Source of the DNA: Nocardioides marmoriginsengisoli
GTDB taxonomy: Bacteria > Actinomycetota > Actinomycetes > Propionibacteriales > Nocardioidaceae
Length of the DNA: 64,000 bases
Direction of reading: 5' to 3'
NCBI RefSeq assembly: GCF_003725695.1
Contig: NZ_RJSE01000009.1
Location: 1-64,000, forward strand
Shown here in pieces: positions 8,290-17,025 of the stretch (position 1 is its first letter; the number at the start of each line of letters is the position of its first letter). Under the pieces are notes generated by a model, which ran no database searches, had not been told where the DNA came from, and was given only the letters and a program-made list of their open reading frames with translations. Made by a program: the position numbers and the translations under genes.

Positions 8290-9432
8290 GTGACTGAGGC
8301 GATGAGCATCGAGGGCACCTGCGCGGACGGCTTCGAACCGCTGCGGGATCTACTGGAGACCAACCTGGCGAACGGCGAGGACGCCGGCGCCAGCATCGCG
8401 GTCGTGCGCGACGGCGAGCTGGTCGTTGACCTGTGGGGCGGCGAGGCCCGTCCCGGCGTCGCCTGGGCCCGCGACACGATCACCCAGGTCTGGTCGGTCA
8501 CCAAGGCGATGGGCGCGCTCACCGTGCTCACCCAGGTGGAGAAGGGGCTGATCGACCTGGACGCCCCGGTCACCGAGTACTGGCCGGCGTACGGGGCGCA
8601 GGGCAAGGAGAATGTCCTGGTCCGACACCTGCTCGGGCACACCAGTGGCGTCCCCGGCTGGACACCGCCGATCAGGATCGACGAGATCCTCGACCTGGAG
8701 TACTCCGAGGGCGTGCTCGCCGACGAGACGCCCTGGTACGAGCCGGGCAGCGCGCCGGCGTACCAGCTGGTCTGCCACGGCCACCTCCTCGACGCCGTGG
8801 TCCGCGGCGCCGTCGGCCGGCCGCTCGCCGACGTGCTGCACGACCAGGTGATGGCCCCGCTCGGGGGCGGCTTCCGGCTCGGCGTCCCCGACGAGGAACT
8901 CGACCGCTGCGCCGACCTGATCGCGCCGCCCCCGTCCGGTCTCGACTTCGGCGCGATGGGACCGGACCACTTCCTGATCCGAACGATCCTCAACCCGCTG
9001 CTCTCCATCGACGCCTGCAACGGCGCCGCGTGGCGTCAGGGCGCCGTCGGCGGCGCGGGCGGGCACGGCAACGCCCGTGGCATCGCGCGGGCCCAGGCAC
9101 TGATCTCGCACGGCGGCGAGGTCGACGGCGTCCGGCTGCTCTCCGAGGAGACGATCGACCGGATCTTCGAGGTCCAGTCCGAGGGCGACGACCTGCTGCT
9201 CGGCGTACCGGTCCGGTTCGGGATGGGCTACGCCCTCCCGATGAGCTCGGCGCCGGCGATCCCGGAGGGCCGGGTCTGCTGGTGGACCGGGTACGGCGGC
9301 GCGATCGTCGTCAACGACCTGGACACCCGTACGACGTTCGCCTACGCGCCGAACAAGCTCGCCGACCACATGGTCGCCTCGCCTCGCACCGACGGTTACG
9401 TCCGCGCGGCGTTCGCGGCGGTGCGCGGATGA
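8290..9432 (+). CDS. Serine hydrolase, beta-lactamase/EstB family
   Basis: A 380-residue esterase or beta-lactamase-fold hydrolase. The S-x-x-K motif is SVTK (S69, K72), followed by family VIII-like blocks GHTSGVPGW and WWTGYGGAIVVND near the C-terminus. Such enzymes hydrolyse esters or amides; the substrate is unknown. The start is GTG 8290, chosen because its 10-base spacing to the upstream palindrome equals that of the thioesterase gene; ATG 8302 is an alternative. The stop overlaps the start of the flavin monooxygenase (ATGA), so the two are translationally coupled. A role in steroid or lipid catabolism is inferred from the operator. Confidence 0.85.
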   Translation: MTEAMSIEGTCADGFEPLRDLLETNLANGEDAGASIAVVRDGELVVDLWGGEARPGVAWARDTITQVWSVTKAMGALTVLTQVEKGLIDLDAPVTEYWPAYGAQGKENVLVRHLLGHTSGVPGWTPPIRIDEILDLEYSEGVLADETPWYEPGSAPAYQLVCHGHLLDAVVRGAVGRPLADVLHDQVMAPLGGGFRLGVPDEELDRCADLIAPPPSGLDFGAMGPDHFLIRTILNPLLSIDACNGAAWRQGAVGGAGGHGNARGIARAQALISHGGEVDGVRLLSEETIDRIFEVQSEGDDLLLGVPVRFGMGYALPMSSAPAIPEGRVCWWTGYGGAIVVNDLDTRTTFAYAPNKLADHMVASPRTDGYVRAAFAAVRG

Positions 9433-10769
9433 GCCCGCGGGTCTGCATCATCGGCGCCGGCTGCTCGGGCATCACCACCGCGAAGCGGCTCGCCGAGTTC
9501 GGGATCGACTACGACCAGTTCGAGCTCTCCGACGACGTGGGCGGCAACTGGTACTTCCGCAACCCCAACGGCCGGTCGGCGGTCTACGAGTCGCTGCACA
9601 TCGACACCTCGACCGCGCGACTGCAGTTCGAGGACTTCCCCGCCCCCGCGGACTACCCGGATTTCCCGCACCACACCCTGATCCACGACTACTTCCGCGC
9701 GTACGTCGACGAGTTCGGCCTGCGCGACAAGATCGAGTTCAACACCGGCGTCGAGCGGGCAGCACGTCGTGAGGGCGGTGGCTGGGAGGTCACCCTGTCG
9801 ACCGGTGAGACCCGCTCCTACACCGACCTGGTGGTCGCCAACGGGCACCACTGGAACCCCAGCCTCCCGACGTACGAGGGCACCTTCGCCGGGGACCTGA
9901 TCCACGCGCACGCCTACGTCAACCCGTTCGAGCCGATCGAGATCCGCGGCAAGCGGGTGATCGTCGTCGGGATGGGCAACTCGGCGATGGACATCGCCTC
10001 CGAGCTCTCGAACCGGTGGATGGCGGAGAAGCTGTACGTCTCCGCCCGCCGCGGCGTGTGGGTGCTGCCGAAGTACCGCAACGGCATCGCCGCCGACAAG
10101 GTGATGGCGCCGCCGGACATCCCGCGCGAGGTCGGGCTGGCCGCGGGCCGCGCCCTGATCAAGGAGCTCGTCGGCAGCATGACCAACTACGGCCTGCCCG
10201 AGCCCGATCACGAGCCGCTTTCGGCGCACCCCTCGGTCAGCGCCGACTTCCTGACCCGGGCAGGGTCCGGCGACATCCACATGCTGGCCGCGATCAAGGG
10301 CTTCGACGGGCACACCGTGCACCTGGTCGACGGCACCTCGGTCGAGGCGGACGTGGTCATCTGCGCCACCGGGTACGAGATGCGGTTCCCGTTCTTCGAC
10401 GCCGGCCCGGACGGCGCGGGCGAGGCCGACCTGCACCCGGACTCCGACCACCAGTACCCGCTGTTCAAGCGGATGATCAAGCCCGGCGTGGAGAACCTGT
10501 ACTTCCTCGGCCTGGCCCAGTCGTCACCGACGATCGTGAACCTCGCCGAGCAGCAGTCCAAGCTGCTGGCCCGGCTGCTCACCGGCGAGTACGCGCTGCC
10601 GAGCGTCGAGGACCAGGTGCGGATCATGGAGGCCGACCAGGCCGAGCACACCGCGCAGTACTACGCGGCGCCGCGGCACACGATCCAGATCGACTTCGCC
10701 CGGTACGTCGTGGACCTGCTCGCCGAGATCGAGGCCGGCACCGCCCGAGCGGCGAACCAGAACGCCTGA
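9429..10769 (+). CDS. Flavin-containing monooxygenase
   Basis: A 446-residue class B flavoprotein monooxygenase using FAD and NADPH. The first dinucleotide fold is GAGCSG (9-14), the FMO fingerprint FxGxxxHxxxY is at 153-163 (FAGDLIHAHAY), and the second NADPH fold is GMGNSA (181-186), followed by a CATGYEM segment. The Y in the fingerprint suggests an N/S-oxidising FMO rather than a Baeyer-Villiger enzyme, but this does not settle substrate type. It is coupled to the serine hydrolase by an ATGA overlap. A Baeyer-Villiger-type oxidation followed by ester hydrolysis would fit the pair. Confidence 0.87.
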   Translation: MSPRVCIIGAGCSGITTAKRLAEFGIDYDQFELSDDVGGNWYFRNPNGRSAVYESLHIDTSTARLQFEDFPAPADYPDFPHHTLIHDYFRAYVDEFGLRDKIEFNTGVERAARREGGGWEVTLSTGETRSYTDLVVANGHHWNPSLPTYEGTFAGDLIHAHAYVNPFEPIEIRGKRVIVVGMGNSAMDIASELSNRWMAEKLYVSARRGVWVLPKYRNGIAADKVMAPPDIPREVGLAAGRALIKELVGSMTNYGLPEPDHEPLSAHPSVSADFLTRAGSGDIHMLAAIKGFDGHTVHLVDGTSVEADVVICATGYEMRFPFFDAGPDGAGEADLHPDSDHQYPLFKRMIKPGVENLYFLGLAQSSPTIVNLAEQQSKLLARLLTGEYALPSVEDQVRIMEADQAEHTAQYYAAPRHTIQIDFARYVVDLLAEIEAGTARAANQNA

Positions 10770-10791
10770 TTCGGCGGACGCAAGGGCCGAC

Positions 10792-11733
10792 TCAACGGAC
10801 CAGAAGGGCCTCTTCGGCGGGGGCGAGGGCTCGGCGCAGGGCGGCGAGGAGGTCGGCGTTCATGCGCTGGACGACGGCCGCGGCGGGGACCAGCTGGGCG
10901 CCGTGGAAGGTCCCCGGGTAGGTGTGCAGCTCGACCGAGACCCCGGCCGCGAGCATCCGCATCGCGTACTCGATGCCTTCGTCGCGGAGCGGGTCCAGCT
11001 CGCAGGTGACCACGTACGCCGGCGGCAACCCGGCGAGGTTCTCCATCCGGGCGGGAGCGGCGTACCCGTCGGCGGGACGGCCGCCGAGGTAGTGCTGCCA
11101 GGACAGCACCGCCTGCGGTCGGCTCCACATCGGGGTGTCGGTGAACGCGGTCATCGACGGGGTCCCGAGCCGGTCGTCCAGCTCGGGGATGCCGAGCGAC
11201 TGGAAGCGGAGCGCCGGCCCGCCGCGGTCCCGGGCGAGCAGCGCCGTCGCGGCCGCGAGCCCGCCACCGGCGCTCTGGCCGTGCACCGCGAGCCGGGCCG
11301 GGTCGACCCCGGCCAGGCCGGCCAGGTGCTGGAGCCCGCGGTAGCAGTCCTCCAGACCGGCCGGGTAGGGGTGCTCCGGCGCGAGCCGGTAGTCCACGCT
11401 CACCACGACCGCCGGCAGCGCGTTCGCGAGCGCGACCGCCCCGCCGTGCTCGGTCTCGATGCTGCCGATGCAGAAGCCGCCGCCGTGCAGGTAGAGGATC
11501 CCCGGCAGGTCGCCGGCGGCCTCGCGCGGCCGGTAGGTGCGCACCGGGACCCCGTCGACGACCTCGTCGGTGATGTCGAGAGTCTCCTCGCCCGGCACCG
11601 GACCAGCGGGCAGCCAGGCGTCGAACATCGCCCGGACGGCCGGGATGTCGTCGAACGCCGCCACGGTCTCCGGCAGCAGCTCGACGATCGCGCGGAGCTC
11701 GGGGTCGAGCGAGGGGAACCGCGAGGCGTCCAT
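10792..11733 (-). CDS. Alpha/beta hydrolase, hormone-sensitive-lipase family
   Basis: A 313-residue esterase. The oxyanion motif HGGGFCIGS, nucleophile elbow GQSAGGG, acid LDPLRDEG and base GTFHGA place it in the HSL (GDXG, family IV) esterases. The ATG at 11733 shares one base with the TGA of the upstream gene (TGATG), so translation is coupled. Short- or medium-chain acyl esters are usual substrates. It is the last gene of a two-gene unit headed by the palindrome at 12790. Confidence 0.88.
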   Translation of the reverse strand: MDASRFPSLDPELRAIVELLPETVAAFDDIPAVRAMFDAWLPAGPVPGEETLDITDEVVDGVPVRTYRPREAAGDLPGILYLHGGGFCIGSIETEHGGAVALANALPAVVVSVDYRLAPEHPYPAGLEDCYRGLQHLAGLAGVDPARLAVHGQSAGGGLAAATALLARDRGGPALRFQSLGIPELDDRLGTPSMTAFTDTPMWSRPQAVLSWQHYLGGRPADGYAAPARMENLAGLPPAYVVTCELDPLRDEGIEYAMRMLAAGVSVELHTYPGTFHGAQLVPAAAVVQRMNADLLAALRRALAPAEEALLVR

Positions 11734-12788
11734 CAACGCGCCAGGTCGGGGTGCGCCCGGCCGGCCACCACCGGCAGGTCCACGAAGGTGAGGATGCCGG
11801 GCTCGGCGGCGCAGACGTACGGGATCGAGTTCACGCAGTGCGCCGCGGTGACCACGATGCCGGGGTTGCGCTCCAGGCCGGCCGCGACCGAGCTCGGGTG
11901 CCAGCCGTGGATCATCACCAGGCAGTCAGGGTCGCCCTTGACCTCCACCTCGAAGCGCTTGCCCTCGGGGCCGAACACCCACGGCGGGTCCAGGTGCTCG
12001 TCGCCCATCAGCCAGTTCACCGCGACCCGGACCACCTTGGTCTCGCCGATGAACGCCTCCCAGGCGAACTGCTGGGCGGCGACCTGGCCGGGCTCGATCA
12101 CGCCGATCGGCGAGTCGATCGGGGCGGTCGCGACCGCCACTTCGCGGGTCGCCCGGATCTCGGCGTCCGCGAAGCCCAGGGTGTCCAGGCACATCTGCAC
12201 GGACTGGTGGAAGCCGTTGGAGAGCAGCGCCAGCATCGGCCCGGACATCGCCTCCTCCGGCGTACCGCCGAAGCCCATGATGTGCCGGACGACGTCGGGC
12301 GCGTTGTAGGTGCGGATGTCGGAGTACTCCTCACCGCGGACGTAGGTGATCGCGGAGGAGAGGCCGGAGAAGAACAGCGGCTGCTGCTCGGTGGCACCGC
12401 CGGGGTCGATGCCGGTGCCGTGCAGCGTGACGCCGCCCTCGAGGCAGTGCGGCTCCATTCGGGACCGCTCCTGCTCGGTGGGCCAGAACCAGCCGAGCGG
12501 GGTCACGACGTTCTTCCCGGACTTCAGGATCGCCGCCACCTCCTTCGGGTTCGGCATCAGCGGCGAGTACAGGACGCAGTCGGCCTCCAGCGCGAGGATC
12601 TCCTCGATGCTGTTGGTGGCGACGACTCCGATCGGGTCGCCGCCGAGGATCTCGCCGACGTCCTTGCCGGCCTTCTCGGCCGAGTGCACCCAGCAGCCGA
12701 CCAGCTCAAGGTCGGGGTGCAGCAGGATCTGGCCGATCGCGGCCTGGCCGACTCCGCCGGTGGCCCACTGAATCACTCGCAACGTCAT
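11733..12788 (-). CDS. DapB-like NAD(P)-binding oxidoreductase
   Basis: A 351-residue protein with an N-terminal Rossmann fold (VIQWATGGVGQAAIGQILLHPDLEL) of the dihydrodipicolinate reductase/diaminopentanoate dehydrogenase type. It is too long and too divergent for a lysine-pathway DapB. The motif TLHGTGIDPGG is typical of mycobacterial homologues in lipid or steroid catabolic loci. The start is ATG 12788, with no ribosome site: the KstR-like palindrome ends one base upstream, so the message may be leaderless. A GTG at 12797 would lie inside the operator and is less likely. The substrate is unknown. Confidence 0.75.
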   Translation of the reverse strand: MTLRVIQWATGGVGQAAIGQILLHPDLELVGCWVHSAEKAGKDVGEILGGDPIGVVATNSIEEILALEADCVLYSPLMPNPKEVAAILKSGKNVVTPLGWFWPTEQERSRMEPHCLEGGVTLHGTGIDPGGATEQQPLFFSGLSSAITYVRGEEYSDIRTYNAPDVVRHIMGFGGTPEEAMSGPMLALLSNGFHQSVQMCLDTLGFADAEIRATREVAVATAPIDSPIGVIEPGQVAAQQFAWEAFIGETKVVRVAVNWLMGDEHLDPPWVFGPEGKRFEVEVKGDPDCLVMIHGWHPSSVAAGLERNPGIVVTAAHCVNSIPYVCAAEPGILTFVDLPVVAGRAHPDLAR

Positions 12789-12789
12789 G

Positions 12790-12803
12790 TAGAACACGTT
12801 CTA
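12790..12803. promoter_or_regulatory. KstR-like operator, copy 2
   Basis: TAGAACACGTTCTA is a perfect palindrome that matches TNNAACNNGTTNNA at all fixed positions. It sits between the LLM oxidoreductase stop and the DapB-like start, directly against the start codon. Confidence 0.75.
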
Positions 12804-12820
12804 GTAAACGGAGGGTGCCG

Positions 12821-13708
12821 TCAAGACCTCGCAGCCACCAGCTCGGTTGCCGCGGCGAGGCAGCGCAGGTCGGTCGTCGCCGGGACCAGGATGAACTCGT
12901 CGCAGCCGGCGTCGGCGGCGCCGTCGAGGATCTCGCCGAGGACCTCCGGTGTCGAGGCGCGGGCGCTGCGGCCGATCGCGGCGGCCAGGTCCGGGCCGAG
13001 GAAGCCCAGGTAGCGCGTCGTGAACGCCTCCAGCGCGTCGGCGGCATCCGGGACGCCGACAGCGAAGAAGCAGCCGCTGACCTTGCGGGGCGCGGCGTCG
13101 CGGCCCTCCTCGCGCCAGCAGTCGTCGGCCAGGTCGTTGGTCCGGACGATCTCCTCGGCGTCACCGGCGATGCTGAAGCCGCTGACCCCGTCCGCCCACC
13201 GCGCCGCCCGCCGCATCGACTTCGGCCCCATCGCGCCGGCCAACAGCTTCGGGCCGCCCGGCTGCACGCACGCCGGACCGACCGGGTCGGCACCCTCGAA
13301 GGGCGGCTTCCCGGCGAGCAGCGCCTGGAGCTCGGCGACCTTCTCGTCGAGCCGGGCGTGCCGGCCGGCGAAGGAGGCGTCCAGAGCGCGGTAGTCGTCC
13401 TCGCGACCGCCGACACCGACGGCCACCTCCAGGCGCCCGTTCGAGATCTGGTCCAGGGTGCCGATCTGCTGGGCCACCATCGCCATCGGGTGCTGCGGCA
13501 GCACCCAGAGGTTGGCGAGCACCCGGACCCGCTCGGTGACGGCGGCGCACGCACCCAGGGTCGCCACCATCTCCGGGTTCGAGAACGTCACCCGCTCCCC
13601 GACCGAGACGCTCGAGAACGGGCCGGCGTCGATCCCGCGAGCCCAGTCAACGGTCGTTCCCGGGCCGTAGCCGGGAGCCATCTGCGGAAGCGCGACACCG
13701 ATCTCCAT
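12821..13708 (-). CDS. LLM-class (probably F420-dependent) oxidoreductase
   Basis: A 295-residue luciferase-like TIM-barrel protein. Family features seen are MEIGVALPQM at the N-terminus, TERVRVLANLWVLPQHPMAMVAQQ, and LDQISNGRLEVAVGVGGREDDY. Actinobacterial members usually use F420 rather than FMN; this is family knowledge, not proven here. It is divergent from the thioesterase gene, with a 67-base shared promoter holding a KstR-like palindrome. LLM proteins occur in the mycobacterial KstR regulon, which fits. The start is ATG 13708. Confidence 0.85.
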   Translation of the reverse strand: MEIGVALPQMAPGYGPGTTVDWARGIDAGPFSSVSVGERVTFSNPEMVATLGACAAVTERVRVLANLWVLPQHPMAMVAQQIGTLDQISNGRLEVAVGVGGREDDYRALDASFAGRHARLDEKVAELQALLAGKPPFEGADPVGPACVQPGGPKLLAGAMGPKSMRRAARWADGVSGFSIAGDAEEIVRTNDLADDCWREEGRDAAPRKVSGCFFAVGVPDAADALEAFTTRYLGFLGPDLAAAIGRSARASTPEVLGEILDGAADAGCDEFILVPATTDLRCLAAATELVAARS

Positions 13709-13751
13709 GCGGCCGACCTTCTCACGTGCTGCGGCTCACGTCGCGGAGAAT

Positions 13752-13765
13752 TGGAACTCGTTCTA
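13752..13765. promoter_or_regulatory. KstR-like operator, copy 3
   Basis: TGGAACTCGTTCTA matches TNNAACNNGTTNNA at all fixed positions. It lies in the divergent promoter between the LLM oxidoreductase and the thioesterase, 10 bases before the thioesterase ATG. Confidence 0.75.
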
Positions 13766-13775
13766 CTCTGGCGGC

Positions 13776-14456
13776 ATGACACGCGCTCCCTTCGAGTACC
13801 GGACCGTCGACATGACCGACGAGGAATTCGCGCGCGAGCAAGCCGTGTACGGCGGCCTGACCGAGTCCCTGCGCCGCCTCGGCGAGGTCAGCCTGCGCAC
13901 CACCGTCGACCAGGACACCGTGCTCGAGGCGCAGCGCCAGATCGAGGAGATCACTGCCCGCCTCTCCGCGGAGATGATCCCGGCCAACTTCGGGGTCGTG
14001 GTGACCACCAGCGGCCACGTCCGCGGCTACGGGAACGCGGTGGTCGGCCTCCGCAACCCGATCGCGCCGCCGCTGAAGATCGTCCAGGACCGCGAGAAGG
14101 GGGGAGCCAGCTCGGAGTTCTTCCTGAACGCGCTCTACGAGGGCCCTCCGGGCAAGGTCCACGGCGGCGTCCTAGCGCTGGTCCTCGACCAGATCTTCGG
14201 CGAGGCCGCGGCAGCCGGCGGGACCCCCGGGATGACCGGGACCCTGACCCTGCGCTACCGGAAGCCGACCGCTCTCGGAGCGCTGACCGCGGAGGCATGG
14301 GTCGACTCCGCCGAGGGCATCAAGACGGTCGTCAAGGGGTGGGTCAAGGACGCCGACGGCGAGACCACCGTCGAGGCCGAGGGACTCTTCATCCTCCCCC
14401 GGTGGGCCCGGGAGCAGCTCGCCGCCAGCGGAGAGCCGCCGCCGCAGTACGAGTGA
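13776..14456 (+). CDS. PaaI-like hotdog thioesterase
   Basis: A 226-residue protein. The C-terminal hotdog domain (about 100-220) has the acyl-CoA thioesterase signature YEGPPGKVHGGVLALVLDQI, with HGG and a downstream Asp, then TGTLTLRYRKPT. The N-terminal 90 residues are helical and unassigned. It probably cleaves an acyl-CoA released in the neighbouring catabolic pathway. The ATG at 13776 is chosen because the palindrome ends 10 bases before it; earlier in-frame starts would run through the operator. Confidence 0.85.
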   Translation: MTRAPFEYRTVDMTDEEFAREQAVYGGLTESLRRLGEVSLRTTVDQDTVLEAQRQIEEITARLSAEMIPANFGVVVTTSGHVRGYGNAVVGLRNPIAPPLKIVQDREKGGASSEFFLNALYEGPPGKVHGGVLALVLDQIFGEAAAAGGTPGMTGTLTLRYRKPTALGALTAEAWVDSAEGIKTVVKGWVKDADGETTVEAEGLFILPRWAREQLAASGEPPPQYE

Positions 14457-14465
14457 CCTGCGGAG

Positions 14466-15908
14466 TCAGGCCTCGGAGCGTCCCCGCGCACCGGCATCGG
14501 TCAGCCGGGACTCCTCCAGCGCCTGCGCCTCGAGCTCCTCGCGGCTGCGCACCGGCGACGGCGCACTGACCAGCTCGGCGGCACCGCCCTTGAGGCGCTT
14601 CAGCGCCGCTCGGGCGAAGATCTGCTGCTCGGTCGCGGTCCGCTCAGAGCGGTCGTTGCCGATGAAGGTGACCGCCCAGTGCAGCAGCGCGGTGACCTGG
14701 TTCTTGAAGCCGGTGATGTAGAAGAGGTGCACCGCCAGCCACATCAGCCAGGCGATGAAGCCGGAGAGCCGCAGCTTGCCGACGGTGGCCACCGCGCTGA
14801 ACCTCGAGATGGTGGCCATGCTGCCCTTGTCGAAGTACTTGAAGCCGGCCTGCGGCGCCTTCCCGCGCAACCGCCCGTCGATCTCGCGGGCGGCGTACCG
14901 AGCCCCCTGGATCGCCACCTGCGCGACGCCGGGGAGGTTGTCCAGCGACACCATGTCGCCGACCACGAACACCTCGGGGTGACCGGGGAGCGTCAGGTCG
15001 GGGTTGACCGAGATCCGGCCGGCGCGGTCGAGCGCGGCGCCGGTCTGCTCGGCGAGGGTCTTGCCCAGCGGGCTGGCCTGGACGCCGGCCGCCCAGACCT
15101 TGGTCACCGCCTCGATCCGGCGGCGGGTGCCGTCCTTGTCCTGCACCTCGAGACCGCGCTCGTCGACGGCCACGACCATCGCGCCGAGCTGGACCTCGAC
15201 GCCGATCCCGGCGAGCTTCTTCTGGGTCCAGGCGCCGAGCTTGGCGCCGAACGGCGGCAGCACCTGCGGGGCGGCGTCGACCAGGATCACCCGGGCCTTG
15301 CGGGTGTTGATCGCGCGGAAGTCGCGCTTCAGGGTCTTGTGGGCGAGCTCGGCGATCTGACCGGCCATCTCGACACCGGTCGGGCCGGCACCGACCACGA
15401 CGAAGGTGAGCAGGTGGTCGACGTCCTGGCCGCGGGCCGCCATCACCTCGGCCAGCTCGAAGGCACCGAAGATCCGGCCGCGGAGCTCCAGCGCGTCGTC
15501 GATGCTCTTCATGCCCGGGGCGAACTCGGAGAACTGGTCGTTGCCGAAGTACGACTGACCGGCGCCGGCCGCGACGATCAACGAGTCGTACGGCGTCTCC
15601 AGCTGGCGTCCGAGGACGTGCGAGGTGACCGTCCGGGCCTCCAGGTCGATCCCGGTGACGTCGCCGAGGAGCACGGTCGCGTTCTTCTGCTTCGCCAGCA
15701 CCTCACGGGTCGGCGGAGCGATCTCGCCCTCGGAGAGGATGCCGGTCGCGACCTGGTAGAGCAGCGGCTGGAACAGGTGGTGGGTGGTCTTCGCGACCAT
15801 CGTCACGTCCACGTCGGAGCGGCGCAGGGCCTTCGTGCCGAACAGTCCGCCGAAGCCCGAGCCGATCACGACCACGCGGTGACGCTGCTCCCCGGTCCTG
15901 GTTGCCAT
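14466..15908 (-). CDS. ndh: Type II NADH dehydrogenase
   Basis: A 480-residue single-subunit, non-proton-pumping NADH:quinone oxidoreductase on the inner face of the membrane. It has the FAD fold VVIGSGFGGLFGTKAL, the NADH fold FVVVGAGPTGVEMAGQIAEL, the second FAD motif VFVVGDM, and a C-terminal amphipathic anchor (SGFIAWLMWLAVHLFYITGF). The start is ATG 15908 with GGAGG just upstream; longer in-frame extensions overlap the divergent gene and are rejected. Confidence 0.95.
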   Translation of the reverse strand: MATRTGEQRHRVVVIGSGFGGLFGTKALRRSDVDVTMVAKTTHHLFQPLLYQVATGILSEGEIAPPTREVLAKQKNATVLLGDVTGIDLEARTVTSHVLGRQLETPYDSLIVAAGAGQSYFGNDQFSEFAPGMKSIDDALELRGRIFGAFELAEVMAARGQDVDHLLTFVVVGAGPTGVEMAGQIAELAHKTLKRDFRAINTRKARVILVDAAPQVLPPFGAKLGAWTQKKLAGIGVEVQLGAMVVAVDERGLEVQDKDGTRRRIEAVTKVWAAGVQASPLGKTLAEQTGAALDRAGRISVNPDLTLPGHPEVFVVGDMVSLDNLPGVAQVAIQGARYAAREIDGRLRGKAPQAGFKYFDKGSMATISRFSAVATVGKLRLSGFIAWLMWLAVHLFYITGFKNQVTALLHWAVTFIGNDRSERTATEQQIFARAALKRLKGGAAELVSAPSPVRSREELEAQALEESRLTDAGARGRSEA

Positions 15909-16017
15909 GCCTCCATTCTCCCGTTTTCGCTCGCGGGCCGACAATTGAGAGGACGTCTCGTCGGTCACACGCTTCCCCGAATCCGAGTCTCGAATGTGGT
16001 TTGATCCGGGTGGAGGG

Positions 16018-17025
16018 ATGGGCACCAGCCCTGTTGAACCGTCCCCGACCCCGGAGTCCGCATCCGTGCCCCAGAACCAGCGAACACTGGCACTGCCGGC
16101 GAGTCCGCCGTCGGTGCGGCTGGCGCGCGACTGGGTCACCGGTGTCCTGGTCGACATCGGCCGCCCCGAGCTGGCCGAGAGCGCCCGGCTGGCCGTCTCC
16201 GAGCTGGTCACCAACGCGATCCTGCACGCCGACCCCCCGATGACCGTGCACGTCCGCGGCACGGTCGACCATCCGCGGATCGAGGTCACCGACCAGTCCC
16301 TGGTCCCCCCGCAGCAGCGGCACTCGGCGGCGGAGATCGACATCGACGACGAGTTCTCCTGGTCGACGGTCGGCCGCGGCCTGGACCTGGTCGCCAGCTA
16401 CGCCGTCCGCTGGGGCGCGGACATCGACGCCCGCGGCAGCGGCAAGGTGGTCTGGTTCGAGCCGGCCGCCGAACCCGGCGAGGCGCCGGTCGCGGGAGCG
16501 CTCTTCGACCTCGACGAGGTGATGGCGACCCGCGGCGAGGTGGACGTCGACCCTGACGACCGGATGATGCTGCAGCTGCTGAACATGCCGGTGGAGCTGT
16601 TCTCGCACCTGCGCCGGCACTTCAACGAGCTCGGCCGCGAGCTGCGGCTGCTCGCGATCAGCGACCCCGACCGCTACCCGATCGCGGTGGAGTTCGCCGA
16701 GGCCTACCTGCAGGTCGAGCACGAGCGCCGGCACGTCATCGGGCTGGAGCCGCTCGACGCGGCGATGGAGGCCGGTGCCGAGTCCGTCGACCTGGAGTAC
16801 AGCGCACCGCCGAGCGCGCCCCACTCGATGGCCCGGCTGTCGAGGCTGCTCGACGAGATCTACCGCAGCTTCGCCGACGACAGCCTGCTCGCGGTCCGCC
16901 CCGGCCCGGACCTGCTCGCGCTGCAGCGCTGGTACCTCGGCGAGTTCAGCCGGCAGGCCCGCGGTGAGGCGCCTCGACCCTGGCGCGGTCCGACGCGGAT
17001 GTCGGCGCGCCAGGAGGTTTCGTGA
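16018..17025 (+). CDS. RsbW-type ATPase-domain regulatory protein
   Basis: A 335-residue protein. The N-terminal part (about 30-148) is an HATPase_c_2 domain like anti-sigma kinases: N-box SELVTNAILHA (E62, N66) and a GRGLDLVASY lid motif. The canonical DxGxG is replaced by VTDQS. The C-terminal part (about 165-335) is helical and unassigned. GGAGG is very close to ATG 16018; ATG 15994 and GTG 16066 are alternatives. The end overlaps the first crcB gene (GTGA), so it is co-expressed with the fluoride channels. Target unknown. Confidence 0.75.
   Translation: MGTSPVEPSPTPESASVPQNQRTLALPASPPSVRLARDWVTGVLVDIGRPELAESARLAVSELVTNAILHADPPMTVHVRGTVDHPRIEVTDQSLVPPQQRHSAAEIDIDDEFSWSTVGRGLDLVASYAVRWGADIDARGSGKVVWFEPAAEPGEAPVAGALFDLDEVMATRGEVDVDPDDRMMLQLLNMPVELFSHLRRHFNELGRELRLLAISDPDRYPIAVEFAEAYLQVEHERRHVIGLEPLDAAMEAGAESVDLEYSAPPSAPHSMARLSRLLDEIYRSFADDSLLAVRPGPDLLALQRWYLGEFSRQARGEAPRPWRGPTRMSARQEVS

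Noticed and set aside
8433-9428. Long N-terminal extension in frame with the flavin monooxygenase
   Set aside because: It overlaps the serine hydrolase in another frame. The ATG at 9429 overlaps the hydrolase stop and begins exactly at the FAD-binding fold.
16900-17022. Fluoride riboswitch before crcB
   Set aside because: The region is coding sequence of the upstream gene and no crcB-motif RNA pattern was seen.
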